Shown: piece by piece, positions 52,901 to 61,369 of the stretch
Numbering within the stretch: the first letter of the stretch is position 1
Layout: every line of letters begins with the position of its first letter
NCBI GenBank assembly: GCA_039105265.1
Contig: JAPFFF010000006.1
Location: 4,650,001 to 4,714,000 of the forward strand
DNA from: Tritrichomonas musculus
Lineage: Eukaryota > Parabasalia > Tritrichomonadida > Tritrichomonadidae
DNA: 64,000 nt
Direction of reading: 5' to 3'
Notes under the pieces: model-generated
Databases searched by the model: none
The model's input: only the letters and a program-made list of their open reading frames with translations
Told to the model about the DNA's origin: nothing
Program-made: the position numbers and the translations under genes

Positions 52901-53371
52901 GGATGTCACATATACTACCAAGATACAGATAGCATGCATATAGAGCTCGCAGATTTACCAAAACTTGAGAAAGCCTATAAAGAAATGTACGGAAGAGAAC
53001 TCATAGGTAGTGATTTAGGACAATTCCACTCTGATTTCCCAACTATCAACAAGCATGATGAAATTCCTGTCGCCATTGAAAGTTACTTCCTGATGAAGAA
53101 AATGTATATTGACAAACTTACAGATTCCACAGGTGATATAGATTTTATGATTCGCGGTAAAGGTCTAACATTAAATTCTATAAAACATGCTGCAAAACAA
53201 TTTGGTGGTGATTATATGAAACTTTACGAGCATCTCTACAATGGAAACTCAGTAATGTTTGATCTTACTCAGGGGCAGCCATGTTTCAAGTTCAATTCCA
53301 ACATGACTATCTCTACACTTACGAAATTCCAAAGAAAGATCAAAACAAATTACGAAGAAGGATATGAATGA
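49904..53371 (+). CDS. polB: Protein-primed family B DNA polymerase of Maverick/Polinton
   Basis: 1155 residues. The N-terminal 480 residues are poorly characterised; within them RKELDDCCFIYALQQTG (about 293-309) resembles a conserved block seen in such polymerases. The 3'-5' exonuclease motifs follow: CDSEAD (near 507), HNLAYDIRF (near 560) and YCAQDVNILRQGF (near 685). Polymerase motif A is DAVSLYPS (Asp773), motif B is KLIMNSCYGK (Asn913, Tyr916), and motif C is YQDTDSMHIE (Asp1007, Asp1009). All catalytic residues are intact. The protein should replicate the element from a protein primer at its ends. It is the first gene inside the left terminal region and converges with the integrase gene downstream. 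Confidence 0.95.
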   Translation: MTKLEDTPTPKLYELLSMIENEKITEGDLDIDSKDELIDIIAFDILQLGYNGDNNYEAMFWFMKGREQTKNTNEVPNVPPPREIPRYIDNNDYYFLKNIKNNIWRKVTKDDSFVKITYNDFIKLKDEQEKIVDAIMKKLYDSPEYWHINFEQLTNRGRELIFPALHNFFNTIVKNFSVTNQYKLRFKVNNEWRTLPLTSENFNKLMENFTKKHFIFDMDDVKPEYFYEKGSMELPEWSLFSQLIFSKTKNVRSNADRGGSFFQFLVKESCPKEIVKYLTRLQIFDNLANNKGTQRKELDDCCFIYALQQTGSYDEETLNQMRLRINNRYLSNSAINNLCQEFKIHISVSYINEDANSKNKKKSLGKNSYIGVEKAEPNRTHKFNIYEKHYFIEEKTPFSTYYINNLTSLTPDKASMEYKQGHWIKARYFISSSNLVRTLMKENYFRPLNFGDGCILKTVFNDDIKKDVSRINLEYDEKSCTQLIKPRTFKKKGGEEKQGEKSYWYCDSEADTSGDIHRPYMFVLQSQDGTITKTFKGEDCSVSFLDFLPDFSVVYFHNLAYDIRFLCSYGIRKSVIKGNKFMKGTIIYKSKTLYFRDTLPILSCKLSQLPSMFNLDSGQKEVFPYKYYTMERLSKNIGVIEEAGENEDKRWTEETKQQFRHNIDIIGCRLSDTTFDMYKYAEFYCAQDVNILRQGFNKFRDGFIEDFNIDPFNFVSISSLANEVFNNKVYYGHDLYKIGGVPRYFCAHAIYGGRCMTAYNKKWHTQKKVCDFDAVSLYPSAMARLWTVSGTPKVIEKENLNMEFLSKQSAYVVEIEVTKVNKHYPFPLLVRKVNNLNLNDDNIDEPVTMIVDNIYLTDLIRFQKIEFTLLRGYYWDGKKDYTIRKVIREIFNKRLEYKKQKNPLQNLYKLIMNSCYGKTIERPTDKEFKYMYEGEELDKYWKKNYMKIKEDVQLHNSKLHSLKVLKPIDDHFNFSLLGIQVLSMSKRIMNEVMCLAYDIGCHIYYQDTDSMHIELADLPKLEKAYKEMYGRELIGSDLGQFHSDFPTINKHDEIPVAIESYFLMKKMYIDKLTDSTGDIDFMIRGKGLTLNSIKHAAKQFGGDYMKLYEHLYNGNSVMFDLTQGQPCFKFNSNMTISTLTKFQRKIKTNYEEGYE

Positions 53372-53429
53372 ACATCACAAAAAAAGTTCACCATATTTTT
53401 CTCTTCATTCTTTAGCTATATTTTTCTCT

Positions 53430-54557
53430 TTAATAATTCTTCTTTAATCTATATCTTGGCACAACTTGCTCTCTATTTTTGTTATCTCGCACTCTGTACA
53501 AACCTTCTTCATACCCTACTACAAAATGTTCTCCAGGCTGTACTACCCTTCTTCTTTTCATCATTGTATCTTTAGGATTGTAGACCTTTACATTAGCCCC
53601 CTTTTCTAATTTCCAATCTTTTCTGTTCATAATTTCATAGTTCTCTTGTACGATCTTCCTTACTATGAATTCTTCTAGGTCCGCATCATCTTGCACCATC
53701 TTTGGAGTTATATCAAATCCTGCATACTTAGATAGAGTTTTATGAGGAGAATTATTATACTGCCACACAATTTCTGTCATAATATTTGGTGTTATTCTTT
53801 CTACTTTCATTAAGTAAGCCATATCACGAATAGTACGTATAACTCTATCTATAATTCCCAGAGACGAGTGCAAAGGTTCCGTATGTCCTCCCACAGTTTG
53901 TCTTCTCACTTTTTCAAACTTAATTCTTTGTGGGAAATCATGATAAACATTTATAGCCTCCTCAGAGATAAAAGCTTTTTCTGCATCCCCTATTAACTTT
54001 TCCACATATAGATTATCAAAGTCTACCATATCACCAAGAGCATTTATAAATACCTGCGCTGATTTTATTTCTCTTGTGATAACTCTATTACCGTTATTCA
54101 CTGCTACATTTACAGGTCTAGCAAATAAGTAGCGAGTATTAATGTTGATAGCAATAAGGTACACTATATCCTGAGTCTGCATCAAGTCTATCAAGTATGT
54201 ATATCTACTAGCGACAGAGTGCAGCTGAAAGTTTTTGATGTTCTCCTTTAATGGAAAATTATTACTGTGGACCTCCTCTGTGTTCTTCCTAAGTCTACTC
54301 TCTAATTCTTGTAACCTTGCTACCTTATTTTTGGACTTGAATCCTATGAAGTTATTTATAGGTGGCTCCACTAATAAATCACCATATTTTCTGACATACC
54401 TTTTCTCATATTCTTTATACCAACTATCTAGCTTCCTCTTTGTAGGTCTAAAATCTTGCATAAGTAAGTTAAATTCGTTGTAGGTAAGCTTTTTAGGGTT
54501 TTCATTTACGAGTTGCTCTATTCTTACTCCCTCAAATGCTGATGAGAATAAATTCAT
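53430..54557 (-). CDS. int: Retroviral-type integrase of Maverick/Polinton
   Basis: 375 residues from the Met at 54557. An ATG ten codons upstream would overlap the divergent gene and is less likely. The rve-type catalytic core runs from about 112 to 280: YLIDLMQ gives Asp124, LIGDAEKAF gives Asp191, and SLGIIDRVIRTIRD places Asp237 where cellular and retroviral enzymes have Glu. The start is basic and helical. The C-terminus (about 325-375) ends in a small beta-rich module (HFVVGYEEGLYRVRDNK, VVPRYRLKK), like integrase C-terminal or chromodomain-type folds. It should insert the element with a 6-bp target duplication, as for other Polintons. The gene converges with polB, leaving a 58-bp spacer. 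Confidence 0.9.
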   Translation of the reverse strand: MNLFSSAFEGVRIEQLVNENPKKLTYNEFNLLMQDFRPTKRKLDSWYKEYEKRYVRKYGDLLVEPPINNFIGFKSKNKVARLQELESRLRKNTEEVHSNNFPLKENIKNFQLHSVASRYTYLIDLMQTQDIVYLIAININTRYLFARPVNVAVNNGNRVITREIKSAQVFINALGDMVDFDNLYVEKLIGDAEKAFISEEAINVYHDFPQRIKFEKVRRQTVGGHTEPLHSSLGIIDRVIRTIRDMAYLMKVERITPNIMTEIVWQYNNSPHKTLSKYAGFDITPKMVQDDADLEEFIVRKIVQENYEIMNRKDWKLEKGANVKVYNPKDTMMKRRRVVQPGEHFVVGYEEGLYRVRDNKNREQVVPRYRLKKNY

Positions 54558-54577
54558 ACTTTTTATTTCAGCTAAAA
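54558..54577. promoter_or_regulatory. 20-bp bidirectional promoter spacer
   Basis: Only 20 bp separate the start codons of the divergent integrase (54557) and small basic protein (54578). TCAGCT at 54568-54573 is an Inr-like start for the plus strand. Any minus-strand initiator must overlap it or lie in the neighbouring coding sequence. Confidence 0.45.
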
Positions 54578-54808
54578 ATGACAACATCCTTACCCCCGCT
54601 TAGAAGACCACATCAGAGAAGTACTTTTGCAACTCAAACCTTAAAGCAGATCAACAGTAGACTTCAATATTACAGGCGAGTTCTAAACACACCTATGCCC
54701 GAAGATGAGAAAGGAATAATGAAAAGACAGAAATTACAAGCCAAATATGACAGAGATATGAAAGTTAGAAGATTATTAAACAGAGCTATTTCAAATTATT
54801 ATTCATGA
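54578..54808 (+). CDS. Small basic Maverick protein
   Basis: 76 residues starting MTTSLPPLRRPHQRS. It is strongly basic (many Arg and Lys), with a helical middle (TLKQINSRLQYYRRVL) and end (KYDRDMKVRRLLNRAISNYY). The ATG at 54578 is preferred over one 42 bp upstream because the latter would overlap the integrase start. A role in DNA condensation or binding inside a virion, as for core proteins, is possible but is inference. Confidence 0.6.
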   Translation: MTTSLPPLRRPHQRSTFATQTLKQINSRLQYYRRVLNTPMPEDEKGIMKRQKLQAKYDRDMKVRRLLNRAISNYYS

Positions 54809-54836
54809 GCATTTTTTGTTTCTTGTTGATTATTAA

Positions 54837-55400
54837 ATGTCCAACACTCTTCGCCAAGCAAGAATTTTATCAAGTGAGAATGACGCTAGTGTAAAACAAG
54901 AGCAGAGTACAAATGTTAACATAAAAATAACTCCCAACAAAAGTACTCCACAAGTTACATATCCTCAAGTTTCTCCTGTAAATTTTACTTCACAGACGAC
55001 AGCATCAGCATTTCCATCAGTACAAGCAACAAGCAGAGGTATAGCAGATTTGGGCACTGAGTTAGATACACTTGAGAAGAAAAACAAATTTTTAGAAATG
55101 CTGGTTGCCATGTATGAAACAAATCCTCTGAAAATCAATAGTTATGTAGTTTGTGATAGTAAATTGCTGATGAACATGATTAAACTTTTAACAGACGCCG
55201 ACAAAATAGAGTTAGTATTAGATGAAAGTGATGTTGGGTGTGGCTGTGAGCATGGTGGTCGTGGTGCCAATAGTAAGTTCATCAAGATAGACAAAATTCT
55301 GGTATACAAAAATAACAAAGCCGAAGATCTAAAGTATGGTTATAACGAAATCTATACACAATTTATAAGATATGGTGTAAGTTTGAAAATTGTAGTGTAA
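54837..55400 (+). CDS. Hypothetical Maverick protein
   Basis: 187 residues. The first 70 residues are Ser/Thr/Gln-rich and probably unstructured. A helical stretch (TELDTLEKKNKFLEMLVAMY, about 74-93) and an alpha/beta C-terminal part follow (ADKIELVLDESDVGCGCEHG, then KFIKIDKILVYKN). No known motif. It starts 28 bp after the small basic gene's stop, on the same strand, and converges with the fibre-like gene (50-bp gap). Confidence 0.7.
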   Translation: MSNTLRQARILSSENDASVKQEQSTNVNIKITPNKSTPQVTYPQVSPVNFTSQTTASAFPSVQATSRGIADLGTELDTLEKKNKFLEMLVAMYETNPLKINSYVVCDSKLLMNMIKLLTDADKIELVLDESDVGCGCEHGGRGANSKFIKIDKILVYKNNKAEDLKYGYNEIYTQFIRYGVSLKIVV

Positions 55401-55450
55401 GTAATGAAAAATAATAAATGAAAAATAATAATGATGAACATGAATGACCC

Positions 55451-57592
55451 TCACAATTTAAACAATGCTAGTGTATGTTCATTTATTTTTGCACTTACTT
55501 TTCCAACTATACTTTGCTGAATCTTTAAAGTCATAGCATAATCCTCATCTAAGATTCTGCCATCATATAAAAGCACATCTCCTACAGCATAAATGTTAGC
55601 ATCGTCAACATAGAAAAGGTAGTCTCCATGTGTAGCAAAAGTTATGTTACCGTTTTCTTCATCCACCTTAGTAACAACACCCACAAATTCTTTCCATGTT
55701 CCATCTATAATTACAGAACATATGCAATCTGTACTGTCTGTCGCTGATGATGAAATCCAAACACCATTTTCTCTTTTATACACATGTCCTGACATAAACA
55801 CAGGTTTTCCAATTTTGAAGTCAGATATTTCCTCTCCAGCTTCTATAGGTGCGAGATGTGTAATGGTAGTGCTGTTTGCAGATGTTATAGTACCTGTGAC
55901 AGTAAGGTTGCCATGAATTCCTGTTGATCTTCTTAAGTCAATATAATCTGTGATCCATGATATTGTAGGTTCTAAATTACGAAATCCAAGAACACCTATT
56001 GCTGGCTCTTGATAACTAAGTGAAATCATACTAGCTTCTGCTGGTCCTTTTCCAATATTAATTCCAACAGTAAAATTATTACTTAATAGAGAATTAGTGA
56101 TATACATCCCTGTTGGAAAAGTTGTTTCTACTTTTAAAATACCATTTATTGTAGAATTCCCCGTAGTTTTCACATATTTTTCATTTGCTGTGACTTCTGT
56201 AAGAAAAGGTTTCTGATCCTCAAGATTACAGGGATTTGCTAATAAAGTTTGTTTGTCATCTTTATCATAATGAAGAATAATATTATCATTTATATCACTT
56301 ATTAAAAAACCACAGGGTGTAGCTCCAAAACTAGCTTCATTATAAGAAGAATCATAATTTATAATCTTTAAAGCTGGATTTCCATAATGTGATTCTAGAG
56401 ATACACATTTATTATTATCTGTGTTTGTCATCACAATTTCATTCTTTTCTGCATCATACTTAAACAAATTATATTTTGTTAGTTCTTCTACTAATTTTAC
56501 AGTAGGCACAGCAACATCATTTGTGGTAGAACTTTCATCATACTGCTGTGAATTTACCACAGTTGGAATAGATGTAATCTGGGCATATGTAGAAAGATCT
56601 GGTAATTCAGTTTTGAGAGCATATGGTTCTAGATCAACAGTAGGAATATCAGTTTTGAGAGCATATGGTTCTAGATCACCACCATAAGTCACATATTCTG
56701 TAAAGTATGTTTCGTCAGGATCATGATTTAAAAGAGTCTCATCAGAAAAATTGGAATTAACGTTCAAAAATCTGACTTTACCATCTTTCCAATAATAAAT
56801 GCTGGTGTCTAACCTAATTTGAGTATATCCTTGTTGCCCTGGGAATGTAAACCTTTTCTTGGTACCGCTAGTAGCATTTTGAACTTCTATATTTTGAAGA
56901 GTACCATTTATAACATCTGCTGTGATACCCACCCAATCTGGCTCGTTCGCAGAATTTGTCCACCTCAGTACTATTTTTACACCAAAATTCGTAGGTTTCT
57001 TAGCTAAATTAAATACAAAAGAATTTCCCCCATCCTTTCTGTCAACTTCATATGGGATATTATTAGTTTTAGTAGCATATGGAGTAAGATCATAAGTAGG
57101 AATATCAGTTTTGAGTGCGTAAGGTTCGAGATCAACAGTAGGGATATCAGTTTTGAGTGCGTATGGTTCGAGGTCCACAGTAGGGATATCAGTTTTGAGA
57201 GCATACTTCTCTTCTGCAACTTCTTTAGTCTCATACTTATTAAACTCATATGCTAGTTCATCTTCGTCTACAAATTTCTCTTCTACTTGTGCAGAGGTAT
57301 AATACGGACTCAAATCTACCGTAGCAATTTCATCTTTCTTCACATATGGAGTAAGGTCAGGAATTTCATCTTTCTTGGCATATATGGTCATATCTTTATT
57401 TTCAACAGCTGCGATTCTCTCTTCATGATTTACAAGCTGTGATTTTATAGAAATTCCTCCAAGAATCATATCTCCATCAACAATAATATCATCTTTAACA
57501 TATATAGATTCATAGTCATTATTGTCATTACCAGAATTGCTATTTACAAAAGCGCCATCCTCAACATTTTTCTTTGTTAGTATTCCTGTCAT
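55451..57592 (-). CDS. Fibre-like repeat protein of the Maverick
   Basis: 713 residues if it starts at the ATG at 57592. The same frame is open for 25 further codons from a TTG at 57667 and would add a hydrophobic stretch (LLLVSFLTVTTLSIVIVGLF), which could be a membrane anchor but lacks an ATG. The N-terminal third has repeats with the core PYALKTDIPTVDLE (at least six, some diverged as LTPYVKKDEIATVDLSPYY), resembling shaft repeats of trimeric fibres. One shaft block recurs after an inserted domain (about residues 180-300). The C-terminal 170 residues (from about VTGTITSANSTTITHLAPIE) look like a beta-rich tail-fibre head (GKPVFMSGHVYKRENGVWIS, VGDVLLYDGRI). A host-attachment role is inference. 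Short 28-bp repeats lie upstream. Confidence 0.75.
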   Translation of the reverse strand: MTGILTKKNVEDGAFVNSNSGNDNNDYESIYVKDDIIVDGDMILGGISIKSQLVNHEERIAAVENKDMTIYAKKDEIPDLTPYVKKDEIATVDLSPYYTSAQVEEKFVDEDELAYEFNKYETKEVAEEKYALKTDIPTVDLEPYALKTDIPTVDLEPYALKTDIPTYDLTPYATKTNNIPYEVDRKDGGNSFVFNLAKKPTNFGVKIVLRWTNSANEPDWVGITADVINGTLQNIEVQNATSGTKKRFTFPGQQGYTQIRLDTSIYYWKDGKVRFLNVNSNFSDETLLNHDPDETYFTEYVTYGGDLEPYALKTDIPTVDLEPYALKTELPDLSTYAQITSIPTVVNSQQYDESSTTNDVAVPTVKLVEELTKYNLFKYDAEKNEIVMTNTDNNKCVSLESHYGNPALKIINYDSSYNEASFGATPCGFLISDINDNIILHYDKDDKQTLLANPCNLEDQKPFLTEVTANEKYVKTTGNSTINGILKVETTFPTGMYITNSLLSNNFTVGINIGKGPAEASMISLSYQEPAIGVLGFRNLEPTISWITDYIDLRRSTGIHGNLTVTGTITSANSTTITHLAPIEAGEEISDFKIGKPVFMSGHVYKRENGVWISSSATDSTDCICSVIIDGTWKEFVGVVTKVDEENGNITFATHGDYLFYVDDANIYAVGDVLLYDGRILDEDYAMTLKIQQSIVGKVSAKINEHTLALFKL

Positions 57593-57667
57593 TTGATATA
57601 AAAAGAAAAGTCCAACAATAACGATACTCAGAGTAGTGACAGTCAAAAATGATACCAATAATAGCAA

Positions 57668-57954
57668 CTTTCATAAATGATATCTACACTACTAAAATCT
57701 AATACTGTTACTATAATTATTGACTTTCATGAATGATATCTACACTACTGATTTTCATAAATGGTAGTAACAAAAATGAAATCATAAAAATAATTCCCTA
57801 TAATGACAATCATCAACGATACCAACAATATTGAAACCTACATGTGATATTCTATTCCAGACTTCCGAGAAACTACTCTCACTATCAAATGACCTCATTT
57901 AATACTCCTACTACATACTGATTTTCGATATTTACACTACTAACTCGGAAGTTT
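57668..57954. other. Upstream region of the fibre-like gene
   Basis: Contains direct copies of TCATAAATGATATCTACACT-like words (near 57671 and 57730), which lead into the 28-bp repeat block. No gene is seen. Confidence 0.4.
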
Positions 57955-58330
57955 TGTCAAGAATATTAAAACAGAGATTTGATAAGTAGAGTAGCAGAAC
58001 AGAGATTTAATAAGTAGAGTAGCAGAACAGAGATTTGATAAGTAGAGTAACAATTATGAAAGCCAGTATTGAGAGTAGCATGTGTATTTTCCGAATTGAG
58101 AGTAGCAAAAATAGATGTCAGTATTGAGAGTACCATTTATGAAAGTCAGTATTGAGAATAGCAAAAATAGATGTCAGTATTGAGAGTACCATTTATGAAA
58201 GTCAGTATTGAGAGTACCATTTATGAAAGTCAGTATTGCGAGTACCATTTGTGTTTTCAGAATTGTGGGTACCGTTTCTGATTATCGCTATTGAGAGTAT
58301 CATTTCTGATTATCACTATTGTTTCGCTCT
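57955..58330. repeat. 28-bp tandem repeats upstream of the fibre-like gene
   Basis: Two related series share a 28-bp period. Three copies of ACAGAGATTTGATAAGTAGA plus eight bases start at 57971, 57999 and 58027. About nine variants of GTCAGTATTGAGAGTACCAT plus eight bases run from 58054 to about 58320. Some units carry AAAAATAGAT or TTCTGATTATC ends instead of TTTATGAAA. The array lies between two minus-strand genes. Confidence 0.85.
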
Positions 58331-58340
58331 CATTCTTTGT

Positions 58341-58673
58341 TCAGTATTCTAATTTCAGAAATAGTGTAAAGTTATCTGGCTCAATAATGTTACCATTCGT
58401 GTCTGTAAACCATACTTTAAATTGTCTTTTCGTACCTACAAATTCATATTTTCTATTATCATCAGGAGGTACAACATTTGCATACCATACTAGAGAATCA
58501 CAATATTCGTCCCTCTGTATAAAACTACAGTGAATTTCAGTTTCGCCATCAAGATAACCTTTGCAAGTTGCACGACAGTATTGAAAGGAAATATATCTTT
58601 TGTTAAGACTGCTAGTAAATTCTGAGGGTAAATTATTGTTGTAGTCTTTGGTGATGAAGTAAGTTTTTACCAT
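58341..58673 (-). CDS. Small hypothetical Maverick protein, probably beta-rich
   Basis: 110 residues with the ATG at 58671-58673. It alternates hydrophobic and polar residues (KRYISFQYCRATCKGYLDGE, YEFVGTKRQFKVWFTDTNGN) and ends IIEPDNFTLFLKLEY. The closing pattern (a strand, Asp-x-Asn-Gly, then a strand) resembles the last strands of jelly-roll virion proteins, so a minor capsid or penton-like role is possible but unproven. Four Cys residues are present. It is divergent from the 440-residue gene at 58816. Confidence 0.65.
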   Translation of the reverse strand: MVKTYFITKDYNNNLPSEFTSSLNKRYISFQYCRATCKGYLDGETEIHCSFIQRDEYCDSLVWYANVVPPDDNRKYEFVGTKRQFKVWFTDTNGNIIEPDNFTLFLKLEY

Positions 58674-58815
58674 TTTTTTATGAAAAAAGAAAAATTTGTG
58701 AATAATCTATGTTTTGTAATTTGTGAATATTATCTATGTTTTGTAATTTGTGAATATCATCTCTGTTTTGTAATTTATGAATATCATATATGTTATTTTT
58801 TTCTGAAAATTTAAA

Positions 58816-60138
58816 ATGGCACAGCAAGAAGTAAATATTGAGGATGAAATTTTAGATAATTTGCCGATAGAAACTATTCCACAGCAATTATGGCACCCAC
58901 AAGCACAAGTACAAAGAGCAGAGTTACCATCACAGTTTGTACCAGGAGCACAGTGGAATAAGACGCCTAGAGATAGAGATTTCAAGAGTTATGGACTTCC
59001 TAATTACATGGATCCTAGAAATAGTAATGTTCAAGAAATCATGGGACATACAAATACCGATGCAGACTTACTTACAATGTTTAATAAGCTCAATGGTACT
59101 GACATCAAACCTGAAAACATGGATGAACTTTTTGGAACTACAGAACAACAAAGAGCATATGCAAGACAGTGGTTAATAAAAGGTATAACAGAAAAGGTCA
59201 GCAACATTAATCCAGGTGGTTTCACTTCTAAAGTTGGTATGGACGATCTTGCAAAATTAATCCTAAACATGAAACGTGATATCACTAGAGTAAAACAAGC
59301 AATATCACCAGCAGGCGCAGATCGTATGGTATCAAAACATAACTCAAAAGCAAAGCCAAATGCAAAATGGTTTCTCAACAAAAAAGACCCCAATGGTCCT
59401 GCAGAAATTACAAACTTAACTGATATCAACAATGATGGAATTCCTGATGTTGTTGTATATAATTCCAGAAACCAACCTTTATACATAAATGGCTACACAA
59501 CTACCGTCTCTAAATTCCCACATGACCTTGCTTACTACCAACAATTCCCACTAAGGAAAGACAGAGCAGGAAATCCTAAGAATAAGTGGCTTCGGGAACA
59601 ATTTCATAACTTACGCTATATCGATGATGACGGTACTGATCCTAGAAATATCGGTAATGTTGCTCCAGGCTATAGAGGATTTCCAGAAGGTGTGAACACT
59701 ACTGGCTACTCTGTTCGTAAAGCTAAGAGACTTTCACCATTCCAGAGATTTAGGAAGTACCTTCTCGATAAAGAACTCACACTTAAGTATGCTTATGCTC
59801 CAATACAGAATTTACCAGCAGAAGTTAAATTGCCTATTATTCAAAGAGCTATAGCACACTTATGGCAAACATTATTTATAAATCCTATATTGAACAAATA
59901 TGGTATAGATGGTAATAATCCTAGCGCTGTTGCCAAAGCTAAGAAGGATTATAGAGATGAAATTGATGATCTGGTGACTGGAAGTATAAGTGACTTGTAC
60001 TACGGAAATCAACAAACCAAAGATAACACAAGAAATAACATCATTACTACACTCAAATCTGCCATCATACAATACTGCCAAGCTAATAACATTCCATATG
60101 ATCAAAATGCACAACCACCACCACAAAGAAGACAGTAA
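58816..60138 (+). CDS. Hypothetical Maverick structural-type protein
   Basis: 440 residues from the ATG at 58816. The N-terminus is acidic, then Pro/Gln-rich. The centre has a calcium-loop-like segment (DINNDGIPDVVVYNSRNQPL, about 203-222) resembling EF-hand-like or FG-GAP loops. The C-terminal part is helical (PFQRFRKYLLDKELTLKYAY, LPIIQRAIAHLWQTLFINPI) and ends in a Pro/Gln/Arg tail. No enzymatic motif is seen. Its size and position between the fibre-like and packaging ATPase genes suggest a virion protein, but this is inference only. Confidence 0.75.
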   Translation: MAQQEVNIEDEILDNLPIETIPQQLWHPQAQVQRAELPSQFVPGAQWNKTPRDRDFKSYGLPNYMDPRNSNVQEIMGHTNTDADLLTMFNKLNGTDIKPENMDELFGTTEQQRAYARQWLIKGITEKVSNINPGGFTSKVGMDDLAKLILNMKRDITRVKQAISPAGADRMVSKHNSKAKPNAKWFLNKKDPNGPAEITNLTDINNDGIPDVVVYNSRNQPLYINGYTTTVSKFPHDLAYYQQFPLRKDRAGNPKNKWLREQFHNLRYIDDDGTDPRNIGNVAPGYRGFPEGVNTTGYSVRKAKRLSPFQRFRKYLLDKELTLKYAYAPIQNLPAEVKLPIIQRAIAHLWQTLFINPILNKYGIDGNNPSAVAKAKKDYRDEIDDLVTGSISDLYYGNQQTKDNTRNNIITTLKSAIIQYCQANNIPYDQNAQPPPQRRQ

Positions 60139-60224
60139 GAAGGGGAACCATAAATGAGAGGAACCATAAGTGAGAGTTATTTATTTTTGCCGCTACTGTG
60201 CTTTCCCAATTTACCAACAGCAAA

Positions 60225-61034
60225 ATGAGTCTAGAAAAAGTTCATGACATAGTATCACAAGCACTGGAGATAAACAAAAATAACTTAAGTGGCAGCAGCA
60301 TAGATGAAATCCACAGTGATATAGATGTTCGCTACAACTCTGTGAATGTTATAGTAGGAAAACAGTCTATGGGGAAAACTGTGATAGCACTACAGGAAAT
60401 CATAAAAATATCACTTCTTAGTACACACCATTTGTTAATATATGTTACGAAGAACGGAGATGAGAATGATAAAAGTTGGCAGTCACTGAAAACATTTATT
60501 CAAATCCCGTATATAGTAATAAGTGAGAAAAATTGTAAGGACGCTATTCAAGAATTAATATCGGCTAAGAACCTGTACTATATGATAAAGAGAGAAAATT
60601 TAGAGGAAAAAATAGATGATGATCAGAAGGAGGATATGCTACAAGTATTGCACGTTCATGATTTCAGCAAAGACAGCCTACATACTCTTATACTCTTTGA
60701 TGATATAGCAAATTCAAAATTGTTCGCGGCACCAGAATCATATTTCTCACAACAACTACGACGCTGCAGACACACAAATATATCTTACTTCTTGCTTATA
60801 CAATCATGGAAAGGACTCGCACCACATATCAAGAACGAAATCACAACATTATTTATCTTCCCGTGCTTTAATAAACAGCAACTTCACTTCATATATTCAC
60901 AGTCCGCGAGTAACTTAACTTTTGAAGAATTCTATGATATGTATAAAACTATGTCAGAAATGAAAAATAAACGTCCTTATATGATAGTACATGTGACAGA
61001 AGGAGGAGAAACTATGGTGCGCGCACATTCATGA
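60225..61034 (+). CDS. FtsK/HerA (A32)-type genome packaging ATPase
   Basis: 269 residues from the ATG at 60225; a frame extension to 60198 has only a GTG. Walker A is VGKQSMGKT (residues 44-52), Walker B is TLILFDDIAN (about 166), followed by QQLRRCRHTNISYFLLIQSW with the sensor-type Gln of this family. The enzyme should pump element DNA into capsids. It is a core gene of Polintons, with relatives in adenovirus-like and other double-jelly-roll viruses. Its last codons overlap by 6 bp the 3' end of the convergent small gene at 61029. Confidence 0.9.
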   Translation: MSLEKVHDIVSQALEINKNNLSGSSIDEIHSDIDVRYNSVNVIVGKQSMGKTVIALQEIIKISLLSTHHLLIYVTKNGDENDKSWQSLKTFIQIPYIVISEKNCKDAIQELISAKNLYYMIKRENLEEKIDDDQKEDMLQVLHVHDFSKDSLHTLILFDDIANSKLFAAPESYFSQQLRRCRHTNISYFLLIQSWKGLAPHIKNEITTLFIFPCFNKQQLHFIYSQSASNLTFEEFYDMYKTMSEMKNKRPYMIVHVTEGGETMVRAHS

Positions 61035-61352
61035 TTTATCTTGTGGAGGATTTAAGAATTGTATGATCCTGTTTATAGTTTCTTTCATTTGGCGTATCTC
61101 ATCTTGCACATTCATTTCTGGCTCCTCCTCCTTTTTCTCCTCGTGCTTCTTCTCCTCGTTCTTCTTCAGCATTAAAACATCTTTGATTTTGGTAATTCTG
61201 TAACCTCGTATGTGATAGAGCTTATTAAGTTTGTGAGTTGTGGTGCTATCTATTTCCTCCTTATGCTTGTTGTAAAATAAATTAAATTCGTCTGGGGATT
61301 CAAATTCTTTTATATAATTTGTTATAGGCTGGAGTATTTTGATTTCTGTCAT
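61029..61352 (-). CDS. Small charged Maverick protein
   Basis: 107 residues from the ATG at 61352 (MTEIKILQPITNYIKEFESP). Residues 20-60 form a compact helical unit (DEFNLFYNKHKEEIDS, HKLNKLYHIRGYRITKIKDV) that may bind nucleic acid, like small SAP/HeH-type units. A Lys/Glu-rich stretch (NEEKKHEEKKEEEPE) and a C-terminal helix follow. Function unknown. Its 3' end overlaps that of the packaging ATPase gene. Confidence 0.65.
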   Translation of the reverse strand: MTEIKILQPITNYIKEFESPDEFNLFYNKHKEEIDSTTTHKLNKLYHIRGYRITKIKDVLMLKKNEEKKHEEKKEEEPEMNVQDEIRQMKETINRIIQFLNPPQDKS

Positions 61353-61369
61353 CTTTATTTCAAACAAAA
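61353..61369. promoter_or_regulatory. 17-bp bidirectional promoter spacer
   Basis: Start codons at 61352 (minus) and 61370 (plus) are separated by 17 bp. TCAAAC at 61360-61365 matches the Inr-like word before polB. Confidence 0.4.

Noticed and set aside
57955-58330. CRISPR-like 28-bp repeats
   Set aside because: The period equals the repeat length, so there are no spacers; it is a plain tandem repeat.
59031-59486. 151-codon minus-strand frame within the 440-residue Maverick gene
   Set aside because: Opposite-strand shadow; the plus-strand protein has the element's standard leader and even coding character throughout.
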